In this document: piece after piece, positions 33,260 to 42,650 of the stretch
Position numbering within the stretch: the stretch's first letter is position 1
Layout: each line of letters opens with the position of its first letter
Origin: UBA668 sp963720695
Lineage (GTDB): Bacteria; Actinomycetota; Acidimicrobiia; Acidimicrobiales; Ilumatobacteraceae
Reading direction: 5' to 3'
DNA length: 64,000 nt
Assembly: GCA_963720695.1 (NCBI GenBank)
Contig: CAVRGG010000001.1
Coordinates: 186,001 to 250,000 of the forward strand
Position numbers and translations under genes: made by a program
Notes under the pieces: generated by a model
Seen by the model: only the letters and a program-made list of their open reading frames with translations
Database searches by the model: none
What the model was told of the DNA's origin: nothing

Positions 33260-34996
33260 TCAGGACCGGGCTCGGGACCGGGCGGCTCGCTGATCGATGG
33301 TCACGGTGCCGGCGCTGCCGTCGACGGTGACGAGGTCGCCCTCGTGGATGATCCGCGTGGCGTCGTCGACGAGGACGACACAGGGGATGCCGAACTCGCG
33401 GGCGACGGTGGCTGCGTGCGACAGCATCCCGCCGGTCTCGACCACGACCGCTGCGGCCGGGATGAACAGCGGCGTCCACGGGGTGTCGGTGAACGGCGCG
33501 ACCAGGACATCGCCTGGTTCGATCTCGCGGGCGAACGCGGCCTCCGTGTTGAGGATGATCCGCGCTCGCCCGGTGGCGCGACCGGCGCTGACCCCCATCC
33601 CGGCCAAGGCCTTGGCATCGACTGCGGCCGCGCGCTTGGTGGGCGTCACCGAGCCCACCCATGCGTTCGGCAGGTGGTACTGCTCGGCGGCGGCCCGCTG
33701 CCGCTTGCGACGGGTCACGGACGCAGCGAGGTCGGCGACGGGCTTGCCCTTGGCGAGCGCTTCGGCCTCTCGGTACGTCACGTGGACGAGATCGCCCGGC
33801 GACTTCAGCCGACCCTCGGCGGCGAGGCCGTCGCCCAGTGCGAGCAACACCGGACGCATCCTGCGCATGCTGAGCACCCAGACCGCCTTGGTCAGCTCGC
33901 GCATCGCCGTGAATCGTTGCGCTTCCCGCAACGCCGCGTCGTACGCGTCGCGGTGGTCGGGCGCGAGCGTGGCGCGCACGGCCTTCTCCAGCCTGCCGCG
34001 TGCTGCGGTCGACTTCTTGATCTGGGCCGCAGGAGCATCGGCGGGCTTCAGCGCGAGCATCGAACGCACCTGAGAGATCACGAACGTCGGGTCCTCGGAC
34101 CAGTCGGGCACGGTGGGGTCCGCCTCACCCTGCACCCGGAACCCGTAGCGATGGATGAACTCGTCGAACTCGTCCGTGAAGTGCTCCCACGCTCGTTCGT
34201 GGGCGGCCATCGCGTCGAGGACGGCGGCCGTGTCGGCAGTCTCGATGACCTTGCGGACGGACGGGGTCTTGCGGGCGACCTGGGCCAGTTCGTAGAGCGC
34301 GACCGCCGGTTTGGCGCTCTCCACGTTGCCCAGGCCGCTGCACAGGCCGACGATCGTGTTCGGGTCGCCGCCACCGGATGCGATGACGCCCGCCAGGCGG
34401 ACCTGCATCTCGCCGGCTGCGGTCGACACCAGCAGGTGCCGGTTGAGCAACGCTCCGCACGACGCCATCAGTTCCTGCAGGCGTTTCCATGCGGCCTTGG
34501 GTGAGAGCTCGCGGTCGAGCAACGCCTGCGACGAGAGACGCTCCTCGTACAGGTCCTGCTGTGCGGCGAGCGTTTCGGCCTCTGCGGCCTCGCGCTGCTC
34601 GGTGGCGATCGCGAGTGCCGCCGCCCGCTCGGCCGCGGGCGCGTCGACGAGCAGTCGGGCCGCGTCGTCGGTGCCCTGGAAGAACTGCGCGGCCATCGCC
34701 CCCGCGATGTCACCGTCGAGACAGCTCATGGCCGCCACCGAGAACCCGACGTTGAGCGCGAGCCTGCCGGCGGTGATCCCGAAGAAGTTGCCGACGGGCG
34801 GCTTGTAGACCTTGACCCGCTTGCCGGTGGGGTACGCGCCCATCAGGTCGCGCAGCCCGCTGGCGTCCATCTCGTTGTACATCGTGGCGATGAACGCGCA
34901 CAGCACGCCGGGGAGGATCTCCCCGCCGTTGGTGACGGTCCACACGTCGTAGATCGGATTCGGCTCGGTGTCCCAGTCGGTTCGAAATGCCCCCAT
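33260..34996 (-). CDS. PEP-utilising enzyme, mobile-domain protein
   Basis: The 578-residue protein ends in the swivelling phosphohistidine domain of PEP-utilising enzymes: GVSAGRATGRARIILN, PFTDTPWTPLFIPAAAVVVETGG and the catalytic His in MLSHAATVAREFGIPCVV. The N-terminal 470 residues match the middle region seen in rifampicin phosphotransferase and PEP synthase relatives, but no ATP-grasp domain is present. A separate ATP-grasp protein may therefore partner it, or it may act otherwise. WTVTNGGEILPGVLCAF near the start is a family landmark. The ATG at 34996 faces the acyl-CoA dehydrogenase end, 37 bases away on the same strand; shared transcription is possible. Confidence 0.88.
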   Translation of the reverse strand: MGAFRTDWDTEPNPIYDVWTVTNGGEILPGVLCAFIATMYNEMDASGLRDLMGAYPTGKRVKVYKPPVGNFFGITAGRLALNVGFSVAAMSCLDGDIAGAMAAQFFQGTDDAARLLVDAPAAERAAALAIATEQREAAEAETLAAQQDLYEERLSSQALLDRELSPKAAWKRLQELMASCGALLNRHLLVSTAAGEMQVRLAGVIASGGGDPNTIVGLCSGLGNVESAKPAVALYELAQVARKTPSVRKVIETADTAAVLDAMAAHERAWEHFTDEFDEFIHRYGFRVQGEADPTVPDWSEDPTFVISQVRSMLALKPADAPAAQIKKSTAARGRLEKAVRATLAPDHRDAYDAALREAQRFTAMRELTKAVWVLSMRRMRPVLLALGDGLAAEGRLKSPGDLVHVTYREAEALAKGKPVADLAASVTRRKRQRAAAEQYHLPNAWVGSVTPTKRAAAVDAKALAGMGVSAGRATGRARIILNTEAAFAREIEPGDVLVAPFTDTPWTPLFIPAAAVVVETGGMLSHAATVAREFGIPCVVLVDDATRIIHEGDLVTVDGSAGTVTIDQRAARSRARS

Positions 34997-35033
34997 GGCG
35001 GCAAAGTGTCGCGCAGGTGAACAACCGGATCGG

Positions 35034-36299
35034 TCAACCCTTCTGGGTGCCGACCTTCAGGTCCTTGAACGGCGAGGTGCTGTCGATGCCGGCGTCCTTG
35101 GGGAGGCCGAGCACGCGCTCGCCGACGATGTTGCGCATCACCTCGTCGGACCCGCCGGCGATGCGTCCGCCGGGCGTGCCGAGGATCAGTTGGCTCCAGG
35201 CGTAGGTGCCCCACTCGCCCGAGTCGGCGATCAGCTTCGGGCCGAGCACCTTCGAGACGAAGTCGCACAGGCGCAGCGAGTTGAGGGTGCCGGCGAGCTT
35301 GGCGATGCTCATCTCCGGGCCGGGCAGCTGGCCCGCCTTGATCTTGTCCATCGCCCGCTGGTTGTTGTAGCCGGCGACCTTCTGGTGGATGAGCAGCCCC
35401 GCCAGTTCGTTGCGCACCAGCGGGTCCGAGTCCAGTCCGAGGTGGCGCACCATCTCGATCACGCGCTGGTAGAGGTTGACGCCACCGCCACCTCCGCCGC
35501 CCGCGCCGATCGCGGCCCGCTCGTTCATCAGCGTGGTGAGTGCCACGTTCCAACCGTTGTTGACGTCGCCGAGGCGATGGTCGTCGCGAACTCGGACCTC
35601 GTTGAAGAACACCTCGTTGAAACTGGCCCCGCCGGTCATCTGGCGCAAGGGACGCACCTCGACGCCTGGCGCGTGCATGTCGACGATGAAGCCGGTGAGC
35701 CCCTTGTGCTTGGGGAGATCGGGGTCGGTGCGGGCGATGATCTCGCCGAGGTCGCTGTACTGCGCGCCCGTGGTCCACACCTTCTGGCCGGTGATGATCC
35801 ACTCCTCGCCGTCGCGTTCGGCCTTGGTCTGCAGGCTGGCGAGGTCGCTGCCGGCGCCGGGCTCGCTGAACAGCTGGCAACCGACGATGTCGGCCCGGTA
35901 CATCTTGGTGAGGTAGAGGTCCTTGGCGACATCGCTGCCGTGGGCGAGGATCGTCGGGGCGACCATGCCCAGGCCGATGGTGAACGCTCCCTGGTTCGGC
36001 ACTTCGTACTGGGCTTCGAGCCGCTGGTACGCACGCTCGTGGGCGGAGGTGAGCCCGGCGCCGCCGTACTGCGTGGGGCCGGTGATCCAGCCGTACCCGG
36101 CGTCGAACTTCTTCTGCCGCCAGTCGCACGCCTTGCGCACGTCGGCGCGCTCGGTCTCGCGGTCCTTCTCCTCGAACATCGCGACCTTGTCGGCGCCCTC
36201 GCCCCAGACGAACTTCTTCTCGGCTTCCTTGCGGGCCGCGTTGGCCTCGAGGAATGCTCGTGCCCCGGTCTCGAACTCTTCCAGCGTGATGTCTGCCAT
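35034..36299 (-). CDS. Acyl-CoA dehydrogenase
   Basis: The 421-residue flavoenzyme shows the FAD/substrate segment CQLFSEPGAGSDLASLQTKAERDG, GQKVWTTGAQYSDL and the C-terminal GGSDEVMRNIVGERVLGLPKD typical of the family. It catalyses alpha-beta dehydrogenation of an acyl-CoA, feeding electrons to ETF. The loop AAIGAGGGGGGGVNLYQ has seven consecutive glycines, an unusual flexible stretch where most relatives are shorter. TACGGT (36308-36313, minus strand) ends eight bases before the ATG. It diverges from the carbamoylase-type nitrilase across 92 bases. The substrate (short, branched or steroid side chain) cannot be told. Confidence 0.93.
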   Translation of the reverse strand: MADITLEEFETGARAFLEANAARKEAEKKFVWGEGADKVAMFEEKDRETERADVRKACDWRQKKFDAGYGWITGPTQYGGAGLTSAHERAYQRLEAQYEVPNQGAFTIGLGMVAPTILAHGSDVAKDLYLTKMYRADIVGCQLFSEPGAGSDLASLQTKAERDGEEWIITGQKVWTTGAQYSDLGEIIARTDPDLPKHKGLTGFIVDMHAPGVEVRPLRQMTGGASFNEVFFNEVRVRDDHRLGDVNNGWNVALTTLMNERAAIGAGGGGGGGVNLYQRVIEMVRHLGLDSDPLVRNELAGLLIHQKVAGYNNQRAMDKIKAGQLPGPEMSIAKLAGTLNSLRLCDFVSKVLGPKLIADSGEWGTYAWSQLILGTPGGRIAGGSDEVMRNIVGERVLGLPKDAGIDSTSPFKDLKVGTQKG

Positions 36300-36377
36300 G
36301 ACCGCGAACCGTAGACGCGGCGTTCGTCGGGCATCGACCCGAACGACATGTGCATCTCTCGATGGCCGGGCAGCCGG

Positions 36378-36392
36378 TTAACGTTTTGTCAA
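36378..36392 (-). promoter_or_regulatory. Motif TTGACAAAACGTTAA at the nitrilase start
   Basis: Read on the minus strand this 15-mer matches TTGACAAAATGTAAA upstream of the xanthine dehydrogenase (13 of 15 bases). On the plus strand it contains the -10-like TAACGT of the nitrilase and touches its ATG, so a bound protein would block transcription. Candidate operator. Confidence 0.45.
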
Positions 36393-37318
36393 TGGCCCGA
36401 CTCCTCACCGTCGCCGCAGCCCAGATGGGGCCCGTGCAGAAGCACCACACCCGCGCCGACGTGGTGCAACGCCTCGTCGCGATGCTGCACGAGGCGCACG
36501 CCCGCGGCGCCGAGTTGGTGGTCTTCCCGGAGTTGGCGCTCACCACGTTCTTCCCGAGATGGTTCGTCGAGGACATCGCCGAGGCCGACCACTGGTACGA
36601 GCGGCAGATGCCCAACGACGCGACCCAACCGCTGTTCGACGAGGCGAAGCGCCTCGGTGTCGGTTTCTGCCTCGGCTACGCGCTGCTCGACGCGGAGGGG
36701 CACCGCTGGAACGTGCAGACACTGGTCGAGCGCGACGGCCGCATCGTCGCGACGTACAAGAAGACCCACATCCCCGGCCACGAGCACTTCGAGGCAGGGC
36801 GACCGTTCCAGCACGCCGAGCGCTACTACTTCGAGCCGAGCCCGGACGGTTTCGGGGTGTGGCGGGCCTTCGGTGGACTCGTCGGCATGGCGATCTGCAA
36901 CGACCGGCGCTGGCCCGAGACCTACCGGGTGATGGGCCTCCAGGGTGTCGAGATGGTGCTCTGCGGATACAACACCCCGATCCACTACGTGCCCGACCCG
37001 AGTCAGGACATCCTGCAGGGCTTCCACAACGCACTCGTCATGCAGAGCGGCGCGTACCAGAACGGGACGTGGGTCGTCGGGGTGGCCAAGGGCGGCGTCG
37101 AGGAGGGTGTCGACTCGCTGGCCCAGTCGATGATCGTCGCGCCCAGCGGCCAGATCGTGGCCCAGGCGCTCACCACCGCCGACGAGGTCATCGTCGCTCG
37201 CTGCGACCTCGACTGGTGCGCTCGGTACAAGGGCACGCTGTTCGACTTCGACCGCTATCGCCGTCCCGAGGTCTACGGCCGCATCACCGAACAGCGAGGC
37301 GTGGTCCTGCCTGACTGA
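36392..37318 (+). CDS. Nitrilase superfamily amidohydrolase, N-carbamoyl-D-amino acid hydrolase-like
   Basis: The 308-residue protein has the complete Glu-Lys-Cys triad of the carbon-nitrogen hydrolases: LVVFPELALTTFFPRW (Glu near 50), VATYKKTHIPGHEHFE (Lys near 130) and VGMAICNDRRWPETYRVM (Cys near 171). The TTFFPRW and NDRRWPE segments are those of N-carbamoyl-D-amino acid amidohydrolases, which release the amino acid, CO2 and ammonia. TAACGT (36379-36384) ends seven bases before the ATG at 36392, so I reject the earlier ATG at 36350. The next gene is the fused xanthine dehydrogenase; together they suggest breakdown of nitrogen heterocycles, though no hydantoinase is in the window. Confidence 0.92.
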   Translation: MARLLTVAAAQMGPVQKHHTRADVVQRLVAMLHEAHARGAELVVFPELALTTFFPRWFVEDIAEADHWYERQMPNDATQPLFDEAKRLGVGFCLGYALLDAEGHRWNVQTLVERDGRIVATYKKTHIPGHEHFEAGRPFQHAERYYFEPSPDGFGVWRAFGGLVGMAICNDRRWPETYRVMGLQGVEMVLCGYNTPIHYVPDPSQDILQGFHNALVMQSGAYQNGTWVVGVAKGGVEEGVDSLAQSMIVAPSGQIVAQALTTADEVIVARCDLDWCARYKGTLFDFDRYRRPEVYGRITEQRGVVLPD

Positions 37319-37380
37319 TGGGCCTGTGCGGCCTGTTCACATGCGGTTCACGGCGCGACGTTCGCAATCGGCGCTCGATG

Positions 37381-37395
37381 TTGACAAAATGTAAA
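37381..37395 (+). promoter_or_regulatory. Motif TTGACAAAATGTAAA upstream of xanthine dehydrogenase
   Basis: It ends two bases before the GTG start at 37398 and matches the reverse complement of the motif at the nitrilase start. Its TTGACA looks like a -35, but no room remains for a -10 before the start codon, so an operator is a better reading. A shared regulator of both genes is inferred. Confidence 0.45.
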
Positions 37396-37397
37396 GC

Positions 37398-39980
37398 GTG
37401 ACCGTCGAGTTCGTCCTCAACGGCACGCCGGTCTCCGTGCGTGCCGACCATCCGCACCTGCTCGCCGCGCTCCGCGAGGAGCTCGACGTCACCTCACCCA
37501 AGGACGGCTGCTCTCCCTCGGGCCAGTGCGGGTGCTGCACCGTGCACATCGATGGCAAGGCCGTCGTCAGCTGCCAGACATCTCTCGCGAAGGCGGCCGG
37601 CAAGTCGGTGCTCACGCTCGAAGGAGTGGAGGCGGGCGAGCGCACCGCGTTCGCCGATGCGTTCGCAGCGTGCGGCGGTCTGCAGTGCGGATTCTGCATC
37701 CCCGGCATCGTCATGCGGGCGAAGGCGCAGATCGACAAGAAGGGCGCGGACCTCGAGCGCGCCGACATGGCACGGCACCTCGGCGCCAACCTGTGTCGTT
37801 GCACGGGCTACGTCAAGGTCCTCGACGCGATCGAGTCCGTCGCCAAGGGCAAGGAGTTCGTCCCGGCGCTGTCCGGGCAGATCGGTGGCAGCGGCACGAA
37901 GTACGAGGCGGCCGAGTTGGCGCTCGGCGATCGCGACTACGTCGACGACATCCGCGTTCCCGGCATGTTGCACGCCGCGCTGCACCTGACCGCGCACACC
38001 CGCGCCGACATCGTCGCCATCGACACCGCGGCCGCGGCCGCGGCGCCGGGCGTCGTCGCGGTCTTCACTGCCGCCGACATCCCGGGCGAGTTGATGGTCG
38101 GCATCATCCACAAGGACTGGCCGGTGATGATCCCCGTCGGCGGTCGCACCAGTTACGGCGGCGACGTGCTCGCCATCGTGGTGGCCGACAGCCGTCAGCA
38201 CGCGCGCGACGCAGTGCCGCTCGTGGCGGTGGAGTACGACGTGCACCAGCCCGTCACCGATCCCGTCGCCGCGCTCGCCGAGGGGGCACCCGTGGCGGTG
38301 TGGGGGAGCGACGGCAACGTGCTCAGCGTCAGCGAATACGCACGTGGCGACGTCGACGCGGGCCTCGCGGCGAGTGCCCACACCGTGCACGAGGTGTTCC
38401 AGACCCAGCGCATCGAGCACGCGTTCCTCGAGCCCGAGAGCACGCTGGCGGTTCCCTCGATCGTCGACGGGCAGCGCCGCATGCACGTCTATTCGGGAGG
38501 GCAGGGGGTGTGGGACGACCGCGACGACATCGTGCGCATGTTGGCGGTCGAGCGCGACCAGGTCACCGTCGAGCTCGTCAGCAACGGCGGAGCGTTCGGT
38601 GGCAAGGAGGACATGAGCAACCAGGCGCACGCGTCGCTCGCCGCGTGGCTGCTCGACCGGCCGGTGAAGTGCACCTTGTCTCGCGAGGAGAGCTTCCTCA
38701 TGCACGCCAAGCGTCACCCGATCCGCCTCGAGTACTGGGCCGGCTGCGACACAGACGGCAACCTCACCGCGGTGAAGGTCCGCGCCATCGGCGACAGTGG
38801 CGCATACGCGAGCGTGGGCATGAAGGTGCTCGAGCGTGCCGCGGGCCACGCCTCGGGTCCGTACCGCGTGCCCAACGTCGACGTGCACGCGGTCGCGGTG
38901 CGCACCAACAACCCGGTGTGCGGCGCGTTCCGTGGCTTCGGCGCCAATCAGGCACAGTTCGGCATGGAGGGCGTGCTCGACCGCCTGGCCGCGATGGTCG
39001 GGATCAGCGGCTGGGAGATCCGCAAGCGCAACGTCATCCATCCCGGCGAGGTGTGGGGACCGGGGCAGATCATGGACGACGGGTGCGCCGGAGCGGACGC
39101 CTGCCTCGACCTGATGAAGCCCCTCTACGACCAGGCGCGTGAGGCCGGCAAGGCCGTCGGCCTCGGCCTCGGGCTGAAGAACTCCGGCCTCGGCAACGGC
39201 TTCCGCGAGGTGAGTGCCGCCGTCGTCCGGTTCCGCGGTGACGGCAAGGTGGAGGTGCGCCACGGCTGGACCGAGATGGGCCAGGGCGTCCACACCGTCG
39301 CGCTCCAGGTCGCCGCCGAGGAACTCGGCCTCGATCCCGACCGCATCGAGGTGATCGTCGACACCACGCGCGAGCTCGGGTTCGGTCAGACCACCGGCTC
39401 AAGGGGCACGCTGATGGCGGCCGGTTCGGTGAAGGCCGCGTGCGAGGCGGCGATCGCCGGTGGGTGCGCCGTCGACACCGACTACCACGGCGAGCACGTC
39501 GTCGACTGGACCCATCACCTCGGGGATCCCGATCACCCGAACCCCATCATCCACTCGGCGTTCGGGTACGCGGCGCAGATGGCGGTGATCGACCGCGCGA
39601 CGGGTGCGATCGAGAAGGTCGTCGCCGTCCACGACGTCGGCCGAGCCGTCAACCCCTTGCTCTGCGAGGGCCAGATCGAGGGCAGCGTGCACATGGGTCT
39701 CGGGTACGCGTTGAGCGAGGAGTTCCCGAGCGATCCCGAGACCGGGCTCCCCACCGCCACCACCCTGCGCGCGCTCGGGATCCTGCGGGCCAAGGACGTC
39801 CCGGCCATCGAGGTCCATCTCGTCGAGGTGCCCCAGCCGCGCTCGCCGTACGGCATCAAGGGGGTGGGGGAGATCGGATTGGTCCCCACGGCACCCGCAG
39901 TGGCCGCGGCACTGCACGATCTCGACGGACAGTGGCGCAGGGTGCTGCCGATGCGGCGAGGCCCCGCGACCGACGACTGA
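37398..39980 (+). CDS. Fused 2Fe-2S/molybdenum xanthine dehydrogenase, selenium-dependent type
   Basis: The 860-residue protein fuses two [2Fe-2S] domains (GCSPSGQCGCCTV from residue 37 with a later Cys; then LQCGFCIPG and NLCRCTGY) to the molybdopterin domain. That domain shows SNGGAFGGKEDM, GAFRGFGANQAQF, GWTEMGQGVHTVA and, near the C-terminus, GIKGVGEIGL with the catalytic Glu. The order, the CxxxxxCGCC spacing and the single-chain length fit the selenium-dependent xanthine dehydrogenase family (TIGR03311 type), which carries a labile selenium on the Mo centre supplied through SelD. There is no FAD domain; electrons must leave by another partner. The start is a GTG beside a candidate operator. 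selD at 18.3 kb and an SsnA-like gene at 42.6 kb support the assignment. Confidence 0.88.
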   Translation: MTVEFVLNGTPVSVRADHPHLLAALREELDVTSPKDGCSPSGQCGCCTVHIDGKAVVSCQTSLAKAAGKSVLTLEGVEAGERTAFADAFAACGGLQCGFCIPGIVMRAKAQIDKKGADLERADMARHLGANLCRCTGYVKVLDAIESVAKGKEFVPALSGQIGGSGTKYEAAELALGDRDYVDDIRVPGMLHAALHLTAHTRADIVAIDTAAAAAAPGVVAVFTAADIPGELMVGIIHKDWPVMIPVGGRTSYGGDVLAIVVADSRQHARDAVPLVAVEYDVHQPVTDPVAALAEGAPVAVWGSDGNVLSVSEYARGDVDAGLAASAHTVHEVFQTQRIEHAFLEPESTLAVPSIVDGQRRMHVYSGGQGVWDDRDDIVRMLAVERDQVTVELVSNGGAFGGKEDMSNQAHASLAAWLLDRPVKCTLSREESFLMHAKRHPIRLEYWAGCDTDGNLTAVKVRAIGDSGAYASVGMKVLERAAGHASGPYRVPNVDVHAVAVRTNNPVCGAFRGFGANQAQFGMEGVLDRLAAMVGISGWEIRKRNVIHPGEVWGPGQIMDDGCAGADACLDLMKPLYDQAREAGKAVGLGLGLKNSGLGNGFREVSAAVVRFRGDGKVEVRHGWTEMGQGVHTVALQVAAEELGLDPDRIEVIVDTTRELGFGQTTGSRGTLMAAGSVKAACEAAIAGGCAVDTDYHGEHVVDWTHHLGDPDHPNPIIHSAFGYAAQMAVIDRATGAIEKVVAVHDVGRAVNPLLCEGQIEGSVHMGLGYALSEEFPSDPETGLPTATTLRALGILRAKDVPAIEVHLVEVPQPRSPYGIKGVGEIGLVPTAPAVAAALHDLDGQWRRVLPMRRGPATDD

Positions 39981-40032
39981 GCAATGCTGCAGGGCGGTGG
40001 GAACCGTCGAATTCACACTTTAGGCTGGAGTC

Positions 40033-42615
40033 ATGACCTCGCGGGGAAGTCACTCAACCACTGAGCGCGTTCGCGCTCGGGCCCGGATCGCAGCCGTCGC
40101 GGCAGGCGTCAGCCTGTTCTCGATCGGACTGGTGGTGCAGCCGAGCGTCGTGTCGGCGCAGACCTTCACGGTCAACACCACCGTCGACGGCAACGACGAC
40201 AACGTCGGCAACGGCACGTGCCACACGGCGGCCAATACCTGCTCGTTGCGCGCCGCGATCCAGGAGGCGAACGCGTCCGGCGGCGCCGACGTGATCAGCC
40301 TGCCGGCGGGCACGTACACGTTGACCATTGACGACGGCCGGGTCAAGCCGAACAACATTCCGGCCCACTCGCTGATGATCGGGTCCAACCTCACCATCAA
40401 TGGCGCGGGCGCGGGCACCACGATCGTCAACGGCCTCTACGCCGCGAGCACGTTCGACGTCGAGCAGTGGCAGGGTGGGGCCTTCAGTGCGGCGATCAAC
40501 AACCTCACCATCACCGGGGGCTATGCGGCCACCGGCGGCGGCGTGATGGTCGGAGTGGGCGTGAACCTGTCGCTCACCGACGTCGTCATCACCGGCAACA
40601 CCGCAGGTTCCTACGGCGGTGGCATCTTCGTCTACGGCGCGCAGGGTTACCCGGCGTCGACCGTGAACCTCACCCGCACGACGGTCACCGGCAACGTCTC
40701 CAACTACAGCGGCGGTGGCATCGTCAACTCGTACCCGAGCGTGATGAACATCTCCGCCAGCACGATCTCCTCGAACACCGCCAAGGGCGCCTTCGCCGGC
40801 GGCATCCGCAACAACGGGGAGATGACGCTCACCGACACCAACGTCGTCGGCAACGTCGCCGCGACCGGCCCCGCCGGCGCTCCTCCCGCGGGCGGCGGGA
40901 TCTACGCCGGCAACCCGCCGAACCCGGGCGGCGGCCAGACCAGCACGTTCACCATGAACGGCGGGTCGATCGTCAACAACTCGCTGCCCACCAACCAGCT
41001 CAGCAGCGGCGGCGGCTTCGTCAACACCACCGCCGGCACGGCCACGCTCACCGGCGTCACCATCACCGGCAACACTGCGTTCCAGGGCGGCGGCATCCTC
41101 AACAACGAGGGCACGGTGACGCTCGTCAACACCACCGTCGCCAGCAACACCGCCCCGTTCGGCGCCGGCATCTACAACAACGACTTCGCCCCGACCGACC
41201 CTTATCCGGCCAACTTCACCGTCCTGCGGTCGGCGGTCGTGCGCAACAACGCCACCGAGTACGGCTGCGCCTACAACCTGATCCCGGCCGGCCAGACGTG
41301 CGGTGCCGGTGGCGGGCTGTTCAACGAGAACGGCCTCCTCGTGGTCGCCGACTCGACGGTCGCCGAGAACGTCGCCGCCAACTACGGCGCCGGCATCTAC
41401 AACCTGCGCATCGGTTCGGGCACCACCAGCCAGGCGATGGTGCGGCTCACGAACGCCACGGTGTCCGCGAACTGGACGAGCCGCGACGGCGGTGGCCTGC
41501 TGAACAACGGTGGCACCACGCAGGTCCGCAACACGATCCTCGCCGACAACATCGTCGGTGGCCGCCGCAGCGACTGCTTCCCGCTGTCGGGCGCCGTGAG
41601 CACATCGCTCGGCAACAACGTCCACACCGACTACCGCTGCGGGCTCACCCAGGGCTCCGACCAGTACGGATCGCCGCTGCTGACCCCGCTGCAGTCCAAC
41701 GGCGGGCCGACGCTGACGATGGTGCCGAGCACCGGCAGCCGTGCCGTCGACCACGGTGACAACGGCACCTGCGCCGGCGCCCCGATCGCCAACGTCGACC
41801 AGCGCGGCCAGTCGCGCCCGGCGAACGGCACGTGCGACGTCGGTGCCGTCGAGGGCTCGCAGGCCCGACCCACCCCGAACACCACCGGTCGCCCGGCGGT
41901 CTCGCGTGGCGGGTTGTGGGAGTTCAAGCCGACCCTCACCGACGGGGCGCCGATGGGCGTGGCGCTGTTCGGCCTCGCGACGGACCGCAGCATCATGTGC
42001 GACTTCGACGGCGACGGCAGCTCCAGCCTGATGATCGTCCGCTCGACCAACGGGTTGCTGTGGTGGCAGGGCCGCAGCAGCAACAGCAACGGCCCGGTGG
42101 AGGTCAGCCTGCTCTTCGGGCTGGCGACCGACACGCCGATCTGTGGTGACTGGGATGGCAACGGCACCGACACGCCCGGCATCGTTCGCACCGTCGGCCC
42201 GTCGCTCACCTGGTACCTGTCGAACAAGGCCGACGGGTCCGGCCCGTTGATCGCGTACACCTACGGTGCGGCCGGCGATCGACCGGTGACGGGCGACTGG
42301 AACGGCGACGGCATCGACTCGCCCGGCGTCACCCGCGCCTACGGCTACAACATGCTGTGGGCGATCCGGAACCCGAACAGCACGGGCAATCCCGGTCTGG
42401 TCCTGCTCTACGGCGCGGCCGGCGACACTCCGGTCGTCGGCGACTGGGACGGCAACGGCTCGGACACGTTCGGCGTCGTCCGGCCCGACAACGGCTCGCT
42501 GCTGTGGATGGTCCGCAACCAGTGGTCGTCGGGGTATCCGAACATCGCGTTCCACTTCGGGCTCCCGTTCGACCGCCCGCTCGTGTGGCGCGGCGCGGGC
42601 ATGCTCGGCCTCTGA
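40033..42615 (+). CDS. Secreted parallel beta-helix protein with CSLREA-type start and C-terminal repeats
   Basis: The 860-residue protein has a signal peptide (RARARIAAVAAGVSLFSIGL, cut near residue 42, VSA-Q). Next comes the CSLREA-type motif TCSLRAAIQEANA, then many right-handed beta-helix turns rich in Asn, Thr and Gly (LTITGGYAATGGGV, TVTGNVSNYSGGGIVN). A terminal motif RAVDHGDNGTC precedes four Trp/Asp repeats such as GDWDGNGTDTPGIVR (residues about 650-860) of the FG-GAP or calcium-loop type. It is probably a surface or exported adhesin or polysaccharide-binding protein. TAGGCT (40021-40026) ends six bases before the ATG. No sortase motif is visible at the C-terminus. Confidence 0.9.
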   Translation: MTSRGSHSTTERVRARARIAAVAAGVSLFSIGLVVQPSVVSAQTFTVNTTVDGNDDNVGNGTCHTAANTCSLRAAIQEANASGGADVISLPAGTYTLTIDDGRVKPNNIPAHSLMIGSNLTINGAGAGTTIVNGLYAASTFDVEQWQGGAFSAAINNLTITGGYAATGGGVMVGVGVNLSLTDVVITGNTAGSYGGGIFVYGAQGYPASTVNLTRTTVTGNVSNYSGGGIVNSYPSVMNISASTISSNTAKGAFAGGIRNNGEMTLTDTNVVGNVAATGPAGAPPAGGGIYAGNPPNPGGGQTSTFTMNGGSIVNNSLPTNQLSSGGGFVNTTAGTATLTGVTITGNTAFQGGGILNNEGTVTLVNTTVASNTAPFGAGIYNNDFAPTDPYPANFTVLRSAVVRNNATEYGCAYNLIPAGQTCGAGGGLFNENGLLVVADSTVAENVAANYGAGIYNLRIGSGTTSQAMVRLTNATVSANWTSRDGGGLLNNGGTTQVRNTILADNIVGGRRSDCFPLSGAVSTSLGNNVHTDYRCGLTQGSDQYGSPLLTPLQSNGGPTLTMVPSTGSRAVDHGDNGTCAGAPIANVDQRGQSRPANGTCDVGAVEGSQARPTPNTTGRPAVSRGGLWEFKPTLTDGAPMGVALFGLATDRSIMCDFDGDGSSSLMIVRSTNGLLWWQGRSSNSNGPVEVSLLFGLATDTPICGDWDGNGTDTPGIVRTVGPSLTWYLSNKADGSGPLIAYTYGAAGDRPVTGDWNGDGIDSPGVTRAYGYNMLWAIRNPNSTGNPGLVLLYGAAGDTPVVGDWDGNGSDTFGVVRPDNGSLLWMVRNQWSSGYPNIAFHFGLPFDRPLVWRGAGMLGL

Positions 42616-42650
42616 CACCCGTCGTCGCCCCGGCGCTAGGTTTCGTGGCG

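Noticed and set aside
37381..37386. TTGACA as a -35 promoter element of xanthine dehydrogenase
   Set aside because: Only 11 bases separate it from the start codon, so no -10 fits. The match with the nitrilase site suggests an operator.
40054..42618. An 854-codon antisense frame opposite the beta-helix gene
   Set aside because: It mirrors the repetitive coding strand and has a shuffled Arg/Ala/Val composition. The plus-strand product has a signal peptide and CSLREA motif.
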